In this document: positions 40,569 through 49,537 of the stretch, piece by piece
How positions within the stretch are numbered: position 1 is the first letter of the stretch
How the letters are laid out: each line of letters begins with the position of its first letter
NCBI RefSeq assembly: GCF_020010925.1
Contig: NZ_JAGJBZ010000002.1
Location: 3,534,001 to 3,598,000 of the forward strand
Direction: 5' to 3'
Source: Streptomyces griseiscabiei
Lineage (GTDB): Bacteria > Actinomycetota > Actinomycetes > Streptomycetales > Streptomycetaceae
Length of the DNA stretch: 64,000 nucleotides
The notes under the pieces: generated by a model
What the model saw: the letters and a program-made list of their open reading frames with translations, nothing else
Told to the model about the DNA's origin: nothing
Databases searched by the model: none
Made by a program: the position numbers and the translations under genes

Positions 40569-43376
40569 GTGACCGATGTCAGGTTCGAGCACGTACGCGA
40601 TGCGCCGGGGATCGGCACGGACCGTCCGCGCTTGTCGTGGACGACGCTCACCGACGCCGAGAACTGGTTCCAGACGGCGTACGAGATCGAGCTGTCGACC
40701 GCCGACGGGAGCACGACGGCCGAACTGCGGTCGGCCGACTCCGTCCTCGTCCCCTGGCCGTTCGAGCCGTTGGCGGCGCGCGCCAGGGCCGGCGTCCGCG
40801 TGCGCGTCACGGACTCCGACGGTCAGGTCTCCGCGTGGAGCGAGCAAGCCGTGATCGAGGTGGGCCTGCTGTCCGCCGAGGACTGGTCGGCCGACTTCGT
40901 CACCCCCGACCGGGACGAGGACGCGCAGACCGATCAGCCCTCTCCACTGCTGCGCCACGAGTTCGAGCTGCGCGGCCCCATCCGTTCCGCTCGCCTGTAC
41001 GCCACCGCGCTCGGCGTGTACGAGGCCGAGATCAACGGCCGACGCGTCGGCGACCAGATGCTCGCGCCGGGCTGGACCGCGTACGACAAGCGCCTGCGCT
41101 ACCAGACCTACGACGTCACCGCTCGGCTGCGGCCGGGCCGCAACGCCCTCGGCGTGACGCTCGGCGACGGCTGGTTCCGGGGCCGCATCGGCTTCGACGG
41201 CAAGACCCGCGCGGTCTACGGCGACCGGCTCGCCTTCCTGGCCCAGCTGGAGGTGGAGTACACCGACGGCACCACGGACCGTGTCACGACCGACGACTCC
41301 TGGCGGGCGGCCACGGGCCCGATCGTCTCCTCCAGCCTCTACGACGGTGAGGTCCACGACGCCCGGCTGGAGCGATCCGGCTGGTCCGAGCCCGGCCACG
41401 ACACCACCGGCTGGAGCGGCGTACGGGTGCTGGAGCGGGATCCGGGCACGCTGGTCGCCCCCGACGGCCCGCCGGTGCGCCGCACCGAGGAGGTCACTCC
41501 GGTGGAGATCACCACCTCACCTTCGGGCAGGACGATCGTCGACTTCGGCCAGAACCTCGTCGGCCGGCTGCGCCTGACCGTCTCCGGCGAGGCGGGCCGC
41601 ACCGTCACCCTGCGGCACGCCGAGATCCTGGAGGACGGCGAACTGTGCACCAGGCCGCTGCGCACCGCCGCCGCGACCGACACCTACACCCTGCGCGGCG
41701 AGGGCACCGAGGTCTTCGAACCCCGCTTCACCTTCCACGGCTTCCGCTACGCCGAGATCACCGGACAACCCGAAGGCTTCGACGCCGCAACGGCCGTCAC
41801 GGCGGTGGTGATCCACTCCGACCTGACGCGCACCGGTCACTTCACCTCCTCCGACGAGCTGCTCAACCGTCTGCACGAGAACGTCGTGTGGGGCATGCGC
41901 GGCAACTTCCTCGACGTGCCCACCGACTGCCCGCAGCGCGACGAACGCCTCGGCTGGACCGGCGACATCCAGGTCTTCGCGCCGACCGCCTCCTTCCTCT
42001 ACGACAGCTCAGGCTTCCTCGGCTCCTGGCTGGCGGATCTCGCCGCCGAGCAGGGGGAGAACGGCATCGTCCCCTTCGTCGTGCCGAAGGTCGTCCCGGG
42101 CGCCGACACACCCACCGCCGCATGGGGCGACGCCGCGACGGTCGTGCCCTGGGTGCTGTACGAGCGCTACGGGGACAGCGGCATCCTCGCCACGCAGTAC
42201 GAGTCGATGCGCGCATGGGTGGACCACGTGACCTCGCTCGCGGGCGAGAACCGCCTGTGGGACAGCGGCTTCCAGTTCGGCGACTGGCTCGACCCGACGG
42301 CCCCCGCCGGACGCCCGGACGCCGCCGCGACCCCGGGTGAACTGGTCGCCACCGCCTACTTCTTCCGCTCCGCCGACATCGTCGCCCGCACCGCCCGGAT
42401 CCTCGGCCGGACCGGGGACGCCGAGCACTACCGGACGCTCGCGGACGAGATCCGCACCGCCTTCCGGGCCGAGTACGTCACCGGCACGGGACGCATGATG
42501 TCCGACGCGCCGACCGCGTACGCCCTCGCCCTCTGCTTCGACCTGCTGCCCTCCGACACCCAGCGTGCCCACGCCGGCGACCGGCTCGCCCAGCTCGTCC
42601 GGGGCAACGGATACAAGATCGCCACCGGCTTCGTCGGCACGCCGCTCGTGTGCGACGCCCTCACCCGGACCGGTCACACCGACACCGCCTACCGCCTGCT
42701 GCTCCAGCGGGAGTGCCCGTCCTGGCTCTACCCGGTCACCATGGGCGCGACGACGATCTGGGAGCGCTGGGACAGCCTGCTCCCCGACGGCACCGTGAAC
42801 CCCAGCGGTATGACGTCCTTCAACCATTACGCGCTCGGCGCCGTGGCCGACTGGTTGCACCGCACGGTCGCGGGCCTCGCCCCGGCCGAGCCCGGCTACC
42901 GACGGCTGCGCATCGCACCGCGACCCGGCGGCGGCCTCACCCACGCGGGGGCGACGCTGGCCACGCCCTACGGGGAGGCGGAGGTGTCCTGGTCCCTGGC
43001 GGACGCCGAACTCACCGTCGAAGCGCTCGTCCCACCCGGTACGACCGCCGAGGTGCTGCTCCCCGGTGACAGCGAGAACCGTGAGGTGGGCTCCGGCCGC
43101 CACAGGTGGACCGTGCCGTTCGGTGCCGACACCGCCGAGCGGGCTCCGCTGTCGGTGGACATGTCTCTGGACGAGCTGCTCGACCGCGAGGACGCCGCCC
43201 GCGTCTTCAAGGACCTGCTCATCAGCTACATCCCGGAGGCGGCCGCCTTCATCGACAGTGGCTCAGGCGCTCCGGCCGGCACCACCGTCCGGGCGATCGC
43301 CGGGATGCTGCCGGGCGGCGACAACTTCCTCACCGATCTGGAGGAGAGGTTCGCGGCGCTGGAGGCCCGCGCATAG
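40569..43376 (+). CDS. GH78 alpha-L-rhamnosidase
   Basis: A 935-aa cytoplasmic enzyme from the GTG at 40569; AGGGGGA lies 8 bp upstream, so this start is preferred over a GTG at 40536. It begins TDVRFEHVRDAPGIGTDRPR, the usual GH78 start, with beta-sandwich domains, then the (alpha/alpha)6 barrel. The motif LDVPTDCPQRDERLGWTGD carries the candidate acid Glu459, and TTIWERWDSL carries Glu732, the second conserved acid. A jelly-roll end follows, with an extra C-terminal helical tail (SVDMSLDELLDREDAARVFK onward) not typical of the family. It releases L-rhamnose from imported rhamnosides. Confidence 0.93.
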   Translation: MTDVRFEHVRDAPGIGTDRPRLSWTTLTDAENWFQTAYEIELSTADGSTTAELRSADSVLVPWPFEPLAARARAGVRVRVTDSDGQVSAWSEQAVIEVGLLSAEDWSADFVTPDRDEDAQTDQPSPLLRHEFELRGPIRSARLYATALGVYEAEINGRRVGDQMLAPGWTAYDKRLRYQTYDVTARLRPGRNALGVTLGDGWFRGRIGFDGKTRAVYGDRLAFLAQLEVEYTDGTTDRVTTDDSWRAATGPIVSSSLYDGEVHDARLERSGWSEPGHDTTGWSGVRVLERDPGTLVAPDGPPVRRTEEVTPVEITTSPSGRTIVDFGQNLVGRLRLTVSGEAGRTVTLRHAEILEDGELCTRPLRTAAATDTYTLRGEGTEVFEPRFTFHGFRYAEITGQPEGFDAATAVTAVVIHSDLTRTGHFTSSDELLNRLHENVVWGMRGNFLDVPTDCPQRDERLGWTGDIQVFAPTASFLYDSSGFLGSWLADLAAEQGENGIVPFVVPKVVPGADTPTAAWGDAATVVPWVLYERYGDSGILATQYESMRAWVDHVTSLAGENRLWDSGFQFGDWLDPTAPAGRPDAAATPGELVATAYFFRSADIVARTARILGRTGDAEHYRTLADEIRTAFRAEYVTGTGRMMSDAPTAYALALCFDLLPSDTQRAHAGDRLAQLVRGNGYKIATGFVGTPLVCDALTRTGHTDTAYRLLLQRECPSWLYPVTMGATTIWERWDSLLPDGTVNPSGMTSFNHYALGAVADWLHRTVAGLAPAEPGYRRLRIAPRPGGGLTHAGATLATPYGEAEVSWSLADAELTVEALVPPGTTAEVLLPGDSENREVGSGRHRWTVPFGADTAERAPLSVDMSLDELLDREDAARVFKDLLISYIPEAAAFIDSGSGAPAGTTVRAIAGMLPGGDNFLTDLEERFAALEARA

Positions 43377-43523
43377 TGCTTCGCCGACGCCGGGCCGCGG
43401 CCCGCTGCCCGAGGAGCGCGGCGCGGACCGGCCCGGTCGTGCGGGACGGAGCACGCAGGTCCGGCATGCGCGGTGTTGCTGTCCGCGGATGACCCCAGCA
43501 GGGGTGGGCAAGGAGTCGTAGCG

Positions 43524-43890
43524 ATGCCCAGTGCCACGTATGCCCTGATGGAGGGGTGGTTCCGGGAGACCGTGCGCCGACGCGGTCCGGTCGACCTCGC
43601 AGCGGAGCGAGAGGCGGCGGCAGGCTTCGCCCAGCGGATTCCCGACCGGACAGGCTGCCGGAGTACGCGGCCTGGGAGCCCAGCCGGCCCTGGTCGCCCG
43701 GGCGGCGCGGGCGGGGGTGTACGTCGAACTGGAGGTCTGGCCGCGGATGTTCCACGCCTGGCAGGTGGCCGCCGGGTTCCTTCCGGAGGCCACTGAGGCG
43801 CTCACCCGCGGCGCCGCGTTCATCAGCTGTGTCGCCGAGGGGAAGACCGTCGACGGCGTCGCGCTCGCGGGCGGCCCCGAGAGCGGGGAC
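43524..43890 (+). pseudogene. HSL-type hydrolase collapsed by a frameshifting deletion
   Basis: The first about 42 codons (MPSATYALMEGWFRETVRRR, PVDLAAEREAAAGFAQRIPD) match the start of an HSL-type esterase. After about 43650, a different frame gives the end of the same type of protein (GVYVELEVWPRMFHAWQVAA, FLPEATEALTRGAAFIS). The nucleophile, oxyanion loop and most of the fold are missing. It follows GH78 by about 150 bp, so a hydrolase once belonged to this locus; another intact one lies beyond the second GH78. Confidence 0.75.
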
Positions 43891-43927
43891 GAGGTGATCA
43901 GCGGACGACTCCGGTCGGCAGAGAGAG

Positions 43928-43962
43928 GAGCCGGAGCCTCGGTGAGGCTCCGGCTCTCTTTC
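43928..43962. terminator. Rho-independent-type terminator between convergent genes
   Basis: GAGCCGGAGCCTC (43928-43940) and GAGGCTCCGGCTC (43944-43956) form a perfect 13-bp stem with a GGT loop, followed by TCTTTC. Upstream AGAG partly pairs with the TCT. It separates the plus-strand remnant from the minus-strand GH78. Confidence 0.85.
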
Positions 43963-43988
43963 GGTTCTGCGGCGGCCCCGCTGGGCGG

Positions 43989-46640
43989 TCAGTTCATCGC
44001 GCAGGTGAAGTGATGGTCACCGGGCGCGGCTTCGCCGGTGGTTCCGTCGGGCAGCACGACGGTGGCCGACGCGGTGGGTGGCACGGTCAGATCCAGGTGG
44101 AAGCGTCCGCCGTCGATCCGCCAGCGCACGGCGATACGGCCCCGGACGGAGTCGAACTCGGCCTCGGCGGCGGTGAGTCCGCCGCCGGGACGTGGGCGGA
44201 CGTCGAAGTGACGGTAGCCGGGGGCATCCTCGCGGGGGCTGATGCCGGCGACGTAGCGGTGCAGGAAGGAGACGACGGCGCCCTTGCTGTAGTGGTTGAG
44301 CGACGTGGTGACCGATCCGTCCGGTGCCGTGCCCTCCCAGTTCTCCCAGATCGTCGTCGCACCGCGCTTGATCATGCCGAGCCAGGACGGGGTGGAGTCC
44401 TGGAGCAGCAGGTCGTAGGCGACGTCCAGATGGCCGGTGTCGGCGAGGACGGGAAGCAGGTGCGGGGTGGCCAGGAAGCCCGTTCCGGGATGGTCGCCCG
44501 CCTCGCGGACCAGCTCGACCAGGCGCTCGGCCGTCGCCGCGCGCAGTTCCTCCGGTACGAGACCGAAGGCGAGGGCACGGACGTAGGTGGCCTGGGTGTC
44601 GCGTGCGAGGCGGCCGTCGGGACGGATGAACTCGGTGCGCCAGGCGTCCCGCACCTGCCGTGCGTAGGCGCCGTAGTGGTCGGCGTCCTGCTGTCTGCCG
44701 ACGACGGCGGCGGCACGGGAGAGCAGCAGCGAGGAGTGATAGAGGTAGGCGGTGGCGACGATGCCCTGGTCCTGGGCGTAGAAGGGGACATCGTCGTCCT
44801 GCTCGGGTTCCAGCCATTCGCCCCAGTGGAAGCCCGAGTCCCACAGGAACCGCTCGTGCGGCGCGGGCTCCGGGCGGGCGGCGACCCGTTCACCGAAGCG
44901 CGCGTCACGGGCGGCGCCCGCCGCGAAATCCACCCAGCGGACCATCGACGCGTACTGCTCCGCGAGGATCTGCTCGTCCCCGTAGAGCTGGTGGATGAGC
45001 GACGGCACGATGACCGCCGCGTCGCCCCAGCCGGCGGAGCCGTTCATGTACGCGTAGGTGGGGTCGGAGTGCCGGGCGAGCCCCGGCTCCGGGGCCCAGT
45101 TCGGCACGCGGCCGTCGGGCCACTGGTCGGCGGCCAGGTCGGCCAGCCACTTCGCCGAGAACCCGGCCACGTCGTAGAGGAATGCGGCGGCCGGGGTGAA
45201 GATCTGCCAGTCGCCGGTGAAGCCGGCCCGCTCGCGAGTGGGACAGTCGGTGGGCACGTCACAGGCGTTGCCCCGGAAGCTCCACACGGCGGCCTCGTGC
45301 AGCCGGTTCAGCATGTCGTCGCTGCACCGGAACCAGCCGGTACGTCGCAGGTCACTGTGGACGACCACGGCGTGGACCGCCTCCGCGGCCAGCGGACCCG
45401 GGTGGCCCTCGACACGGACGTAGCGGAAGCCATGGGTGGTGTGGCGCGGTTCGAAGACATCCTGCGCGCGGCCCGCGGAGATCACCCGGTCGATCTGCCC
45501 CACACCGAATGTCTCGCCACTGCCGGCGTCGACCGCGTCCAGATGAGCGGTCGTCACATCACCGTCGGAGTCCAGCGACTCGCCATGGGTGAGCGTCAGC
45601 TCGGTGCCGCGCGGACCGAGATCCGACAGACGTACCCAGCCGTTGAGGTTCTGGCCGAAGTCCACGACGTGAACGCCCGGCCCGGGCATGGTGACGGCCA
45701 CGGCGGGCAGCTCCTCGACCCTGCGGACCGGTGGTGCGGGGCTGGTCGTCAGCCGGTCCGGGTCGGCGTACAGCCTGCCCTCGGCGACATCTGCCGCTGC
45801 CCAGCCGCTGATGTCCAGCCCGGTCTCCGCCCAGCCTTCCAGCGCCTGTGTGAGATCGCTGGCCTGCCCGTCCATCAGATCGGCGGCGACGATCTCCGAG
45901 GGGCGGGAGAGCCAGCCCGGGCCGGTGGCGATCTCCGTCGTGGCCTCGTCGGCTTCGCAGCGAAGGACCGCCCACAAGGCCGTTCGCGTGCCGTAGCCGT
46001 CGGGGACCCGGTGGAATCCGGTGCGACCGCGGAACCAGCCGTCGGAAAGGACGGCGCCGATCACGTTGGCGCCCCGGCGCAGCAGGCCGGTGACGTCGTA
46101 GGTCTGCACATGCAGCCGGGAGCGGTAGGCGGTGAACCCGGGGGAGAGCTCGTGGTCGCCGACGCGGACACCGTTGACGTACAACTCGTACAGGCCGTGC
46201 GCGGTGGCGTGCACACGGGCCCGGACCGGAGCCGCGTCCAGGGTGAACTCGTGGCGCAGCAGGTGGGCGGGGCGCTGTCCGGCCTCCGCGGGCTCGGCCT
46301 CGGCAGGCTCGATCCAGCGGGCCGTGAGCGAGGCGTCCGGAGTGAAGGGGAGCGTCTCCCAGAAGGCAGGCTCGGACCAGTCGCTCTCCCCCCGGTCGGT
46401 CCAGACCTTGACCTGCCAGGTGACCCGCTCTCCGGGCGCGGGCTCGGGGCCGGGGTAGGGAACCAGCACGCCGCTGTCTCCCTCCAGGCGCCCGGAGTCC
46501 CAGGTGCGGGTACGGATCCGGAAGGCGGACTGCCGGGCGCTCCCGGCCGGCAGCCACCAGGACAGGCGCGGCCGGATTCGATCCGTGCCCAGGACGGCGT
46601 CGTCCAGGTGCTCGACGCGCAGATGGGTGGGCTTGGTCAT
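43989..46640 (-). CDS. Second GH78 alpha-L-rhamnosidase
   Basis: An 883-aa cytoplasmic enzyme; AGGAGG sets the ATG at 46638-46640. It starts THLRVEHLDDAVLGTDRIRP. The barrel motif DVPTDCPTRERAGFTGDWQI and the TTIWENWEGTAPDG segment with Glu766 carry the conserved acids. Domain layout matches the first GH78 at 40.6 kb, but identity looks low apart from motifs, so the two are old paralogues, possibly specialised for different linkages or aglycones. It follows the HSL-type hydrolase by 146 bp, same strand, so they may be co-transcribed. Confidence 0.93.
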   Translation of the reverse strand: MTKPTHLRVEHLDDAVLGTDRIRPRLSWWLPAGSARQSAFRIRTRTWDSGRLEGDSGVLVPYPGPEPAPGERVTWQVKVWTDRGESDWSEPAFWETLPFTPDASLTARWIEPAEAEPAEAGQRPAHLLRHEFTLDAAPVRARVHATAHGLYELYVNGVRVGDHELSPGFTAYRSRLHVQTYDVTGLLRRGANVIGAVLSDGWFRGRTGFHRVPDGYGTRTALWAVLRCEADEATTEIATGPGWLSRPSEIVAADLMDGQASDLTQALEGWAETGLDISGWAAADVAEGRLYADPDRLTTSPAPPVRRVEELPAVAVTMPGPGVHVVDFGQNLNGWVRLSDLGPRGTELTLTHGESLDSDGDVTTAHLDAVDAGSGETFGVGQIDRVISAGRAQDVFEPRHTTHGFRYVRVEGHPGPLAAEAVHAVVVHSDLRRTGWFRCSDDMLNRLHEAAVWSFRGNACDVPTDCPTRERAGFTGDWQIFTPAAAFLYDVAGFSAKWLADLAADQWPDGRVPNWAPEPGLARHSDPTYAYMNGSAGWGDAAVIVPSLIHQLYGDEQILAEQYASMVRWVDFAAGAARDARFGERVAARPEPAPHERFLWDSGFHWGEWLEPEQDDDVPFYAQDQGIVATAYLYHSSLLLSRAAAVVGRQQDADHYGAYARQVRDAWRTEFIRPDGRLARDTQATYVRALAFGLVPEELRAATAERLVELVREAGDHPGTGFLATPHLLPVLADTGHLDVAYDLLLQDSTPSWLGMIKRGATTIWENWEGTAPDGSVTTSLNHYSKGAVVSFLHRYVAGISPREDAPGYRHFDVRPRPGGGLTAAEAEFDSVRGRIAVRWRIDGGRFHLDLTVPPTASATVVLPDGTTGEAAPGDHHFTCAMN

Positions 46641-46786
46641 GTCTGGCCTCCTGGCCGTGGTGCGGTCGTTCGTGTGAGAGGGCGTGCGCTGACGGGGCCG
46701 TGTCGCTGACGTGGTGTCCCGGCCGTCGGCGGTGGTGTCCCGGCCATCAGTGGTGGGCCCTCGCCGGGCAGCCGGAGTGATCGCGC

Positions 46787-47827
46787 TCAGGAATGAGCCG
46801 TGATCCAGCCCTCGATCAGCGCGAGGGCTTCCTGTCCGTCCGGTGCCGTCGGCCGGTCGAGCGAGCCGTGCGACGCGCCGGAAAGCAGGTGCTCTCCGCA
46901 CGGGACGCCCGCGGCGGCCAACTGCTGTGCGAAGCGCTCGGCCGAGGGCCGCACCGTGTCGTTCTCGCAATTCACCAGGAGCGTGGGCGGATGCCCGGGC
47001 AGGGGCTCGCCCTCGCCCGGGAACGCCGCCGGATCGTCGAAGTGGTCCTTGCCCGCGTAGTGGAGGTTCTTGTCCGTCAGCCAGTCCGGCTCGAAGCAGG
47101 TGCCGTGCGTCGCCTCCCGCACGGCGGCCAGAGCCGCGGGTTCCCACGCCGGTACGGAGCCGTGCAGAGTCGCATAGGCCAGTGCCAAGGAGCGGGGCGG
47201 CGGGGCACCGTGTTCCAGCAGATACCGGGTGGCGGAGGCTGCGAGGTTCCCTCCCGCGCTGGCGCCGCCGAGGTGCAGTGCGTCCGGCGCGACGCCCAAA
47301 GCCTCCTCGCTGTGCTCAACGGCCCAGTGCCAGCCCGCCAGCACGTCGTCCCGTGGCACGGGATAGCGCACACCGTGCAGAGCCTTGCGGTAGTCGAGGG
47401 CGAGCACGGGGATGCCGCGGCCGGCGAGGGCCGACGCCACCCAGTCCGACTCGTGCATGTCGAGGCTTCCGCTGACGTACGCGCCTCCGTGCACCCAGAC
47501 AAGGGCCGCCCTGGCTGGAACGTCCGGGTTCCGGTACACCCGTGCGGGCACTTCCGCCGGGCCGATCCGTAGTGGGCGATGGCTTACGGCGGCCAGTTCG
47601 GGAAAGCGCGTCCGCAGGTCGATGCCGTCGTTCCGGGACATCACGCGTTCGGCGGCGGGGCCCATGGCCTCCAGGAACGCCACCAGATCATGGAAGGGCG
47701 GCATCGGTGCCCCCTTTCCATCGGCCCGCCGGTGCATGACGGCCCGCAGCAGCGGAGCGGGCAGCCACCGCATGATGCGTCCGGCAAGCGCGAAGCGTGG
47801 GCTTCGTGAGCGATGGGAGGTGGACAC
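46787..47827 (-). CDS. HSL-type alpha/beta hydrolase
   Basis: A 346-aa esterase. Oxyanion motif ALVWVHGGAYVSGSLDMHES, nucleophile in LHLGGASAGGNLAASATRYL, Asp in LLVNCENDTVRPSAERFAQQ and His in LLSGASHGSLDRP are all present. GTG at 47825-47827 is supported by AGGAG 5-6 bp upstream. It leads the minus-strand pair with GH78, suggesting removal of acyl groups from acylated rhamnosides before glycosidic cleavage (inferred). No signal peptide. Confidence 0.9.
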   Translation of the reverse strand: MSTSHRSRSPRFALAGRIMRWLPAPLLRAVMHRRADGKGAPMPPFHDLVAFLEAMGPAAERVMSRNDGIDLRTRFPELAAVSHRPLRIGPAEVPARVYRNPDVPARAALVWVHGGAYVSGSLDMHESDWVASALAGRGIPVLALDYRKALHGVRYPVPRDDVLAGWHWAVEHSEEALGVAPDALHLGGASAGGNLAASATRYLLEHGAPPPRSLALAYATLHGSVPAWEPAALAAVREATHGTCFEPDWLTDKNLHYAGKDHFDDPAAFPGEGEPLPGHPPTLLVNCENDTVRPSAERFAQQLAAAGVPCGEHLLSGASHGSLDRPTAPDGQEALALIEGWITAHS

Positions 47828-48604
47828 ATGAGCTCCTGGGTCGGCGAGTCATTCGGCGAGACATTAGGTGGGGACATCGACAGGCTGGGTGGTCTTCGGT
47901 GTCGGACTCCGGAGTCGCAGAGAGCCCTGCCGAGGGCTTCACCGGTTCGGCGAAGAAGCCGGGCTGTCTCATCTCGGTGCCCGGATGCCCGGATGCCCGG
48001 GTGCGCGACGAGCGGTGCCGCGGAGGCGTACCGACGGGACGGATTCATGCAACCCGGTTCAATGTGTTCCGTGGGCCACACCATAGCCACCAATCCCGAA
48101 TGTCACTAGGTTTCTTGACTGTGACATTCCCATCCGCCGGGCATCAGCGGATTCGGCGTCCCTGACCCGACCCGCCCGACCGGCCCGACCCGCCTCGCCA
48201 AGGTCGCCCGCGGCTCGTTTGGTAGGCGATTCCTCCAAGATCATTCAACTCCGGAACACCGCCGTGTCACCGTGGCGATGTTCGCCGACACCTCCGCCGA
48301 CGACCGAACCCTGCGCCGGACGACCCCACGCGGCTCCAAGTTCACCGTCGACACGGCCCCGTTCGGAGGATTCATCGCCGCGATCTGACACGCACGCGGC
48401 GCGCCGGCGTTACTTGTCGGGGGTCGCCGAAGTGGGGAAATCGCGTACGGAGGAATGGCCGGGGCCCTGGCCACCCCGGTGGCCGGGCCCGGGCCCGGGC
48501 CGATCCGCTCAACACCGGTCGCATACTCTGGTCTCCTTGTCGCCGGTAAGAAGGCGCAGGTCGCGGCGGCGTACGCTCGCCGTCCGTTCGAGGGAGGCGT
48601 TCGA
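47828..48604. other. Gene-poor 0.78-kb intergenic region
   Basis: No credible gene was found. It holds GC-rich short repeats (GCCCGGATGCCCGGATGCCC near 47990; GACCCGCCCGACCGGCCCGA near 48170) and the palindromic element at 48098-48129. A frame near 48246-48388 (ending TVDTAPFGGFIAAI-stop) could be a gene tail but has no recognised family. Confidence 0.4.
48098..48129. promoter_or_regulatory. Inverted repeat GAATGTCAC-N14-GTGACATTC
   Basis: Perfect 9-bp arms lie at 48098-48106 and 48121-48129. A TTGACT within the spacer could be a -35 hexamer, so the element may be a promoter with overlapping operator. It lies about 270 bp upstream of the hydrolase and 480 bp upstream of the TetR start. Confidence 0.45.
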
Positions 48605-49285
48605 GTGGCAGTTGGCGGCCGGTCGACGAAGCGACTCCAGCGGGGGACGCTTTCCCAGGGGCTCATCGTGGGGACGGCGCTGCGGATCCTCGACGAAGAC
48701 GGGCCGGACGCGCTGACCTTCCAGCGACTCGGCAAGGAACTGTCCTCCTCCGCGACCGCGGTCTACCGGCACTTCGCGAGCCGCGACCACATCATGGTCG
48801 CCGTCGCGGAGGAGCTCGACAGGATCTCCCTCGAGGGGTACGAGCCGCACGAGTCGTGGACCGAGTCGCTGCGGGACCTGGCGATCCGTGCCTGGAACAC
48901 CGCGCTGGGCCACCCGGCCGCCGCCGCGCTCTGCATGGGGAGAGTCACCCGGGGCGTGCACGAGCTGCGTGCCGTGGACGCCGTCCTGGAAGCGTTCCAC
49001 CGCGGCGGCTGGCGCGGCCGGGAGGCCGTCCTGCACTACCAGGCGTTCTCGAACTTCATCCTCGCCATGGCGAGCAACAACGCCTGGCGGCTCGTCAACC
49101 AGCGGTTCGGCACCGAGGTGAACTGGGTGCAGGAGTACCAGCCGGCGGATCCTGCCACGTATCCCTACGCCGAGGCGGCGAAGGAACACCTGCGCAGCAT
49201 CGACATGACCGACGTCTTCAGCCGGCAGACGGACATCCTCCTCGCGGCCCTCGAGGCCGAGGCGGCGACGCTTCCGCGCGACTGA
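48605..49285 (+). CDS. TetR-family regulator of the peptide/amidase locus
   Basis: A 226-aa regulator. The helix-turn-helix is LTFQRLGKELSSSATAVYRH (about residues 38-57), followed by a TetR_C-type ligand domain. GGGAGG 7 bp upstream supports the GTG at 48605; a longer in-frame start at 48455 would add a low-complexity segment and is less likely. It precedes the ABC importer/amidase operon on the same strand. The palindrome in the gap (49350-49372) is its likely operator. Confidence 0.9.
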   Translation: MAVGGRSTKRLQRGTLSQGLIVGTALRILDEDGPDALTFQRLGKELSSSATAVYRHFASRDHIMVAVAEELDRISLEGYEPHESWTESLRDLAIRAWNTALGHPAAAALCMGRVTRGVHELRAVDAVLEAFHRGGWRGREAVLHYQAFSNFILAMASNNAWRLVNQRFGTEVNWVQEYQPADPATYPYAEAAKEHLRSIDMTDVFSRQTDILLAALEAEAATLPRD

Positions 49286-49349
49286 CGCGCGCCCTCCTCC
49301 ACGCTGCACGGCCACCTTCCGGACAACGTTCCGCAGCGGCATGCACCAA

Positions 49350-49372
49350 CATAGTTAACGCTATTGACTATG
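49350..49372. promoter_or_regulatory. TetR-type operator and -35 region of the importer operon
   Basis: CATAGT (49350-49355) and ACTATG (49367-49372) form an inverted repeat around TAACGCTATTG; the whole element CATAGTTAACGCTATTGACT extends the symmetry. TTGACT (49364-49369) within it could be the -35 hexamer, so a bound repressor would block RNA polymerase. Confidence 0.55.
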
Positions 49373-49537
49373 CCGTTCACTTGGCTGCATCCTCTCCACA
49401 CCGAGTGCTCCACGGCTCGCTCCCACGCGGCGCCCAACGAGGGCCGCGCGCACCGCCTCCGCCCTGAACTGCTCGCGCTCCCCCCGCCCTATCCCGTGCG
49501 GCCTGCGCGGCGCCCGACATCCCTCTCAGGAGCACCC

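Noticed and set aside
47980..48010. CRISPR-like short repeats (GCCCGGAT units)
   Set aside because: The units are contiguous, with no spacers and no cas genes nearby; they are simple GC-rich repeats.
48455..48604. Longer TetR start
   Set aside because: The added segment is Ala/Gly/Pro-rich with no relation to TetR proteins, and GGGAGG supports the GTG at 48605.
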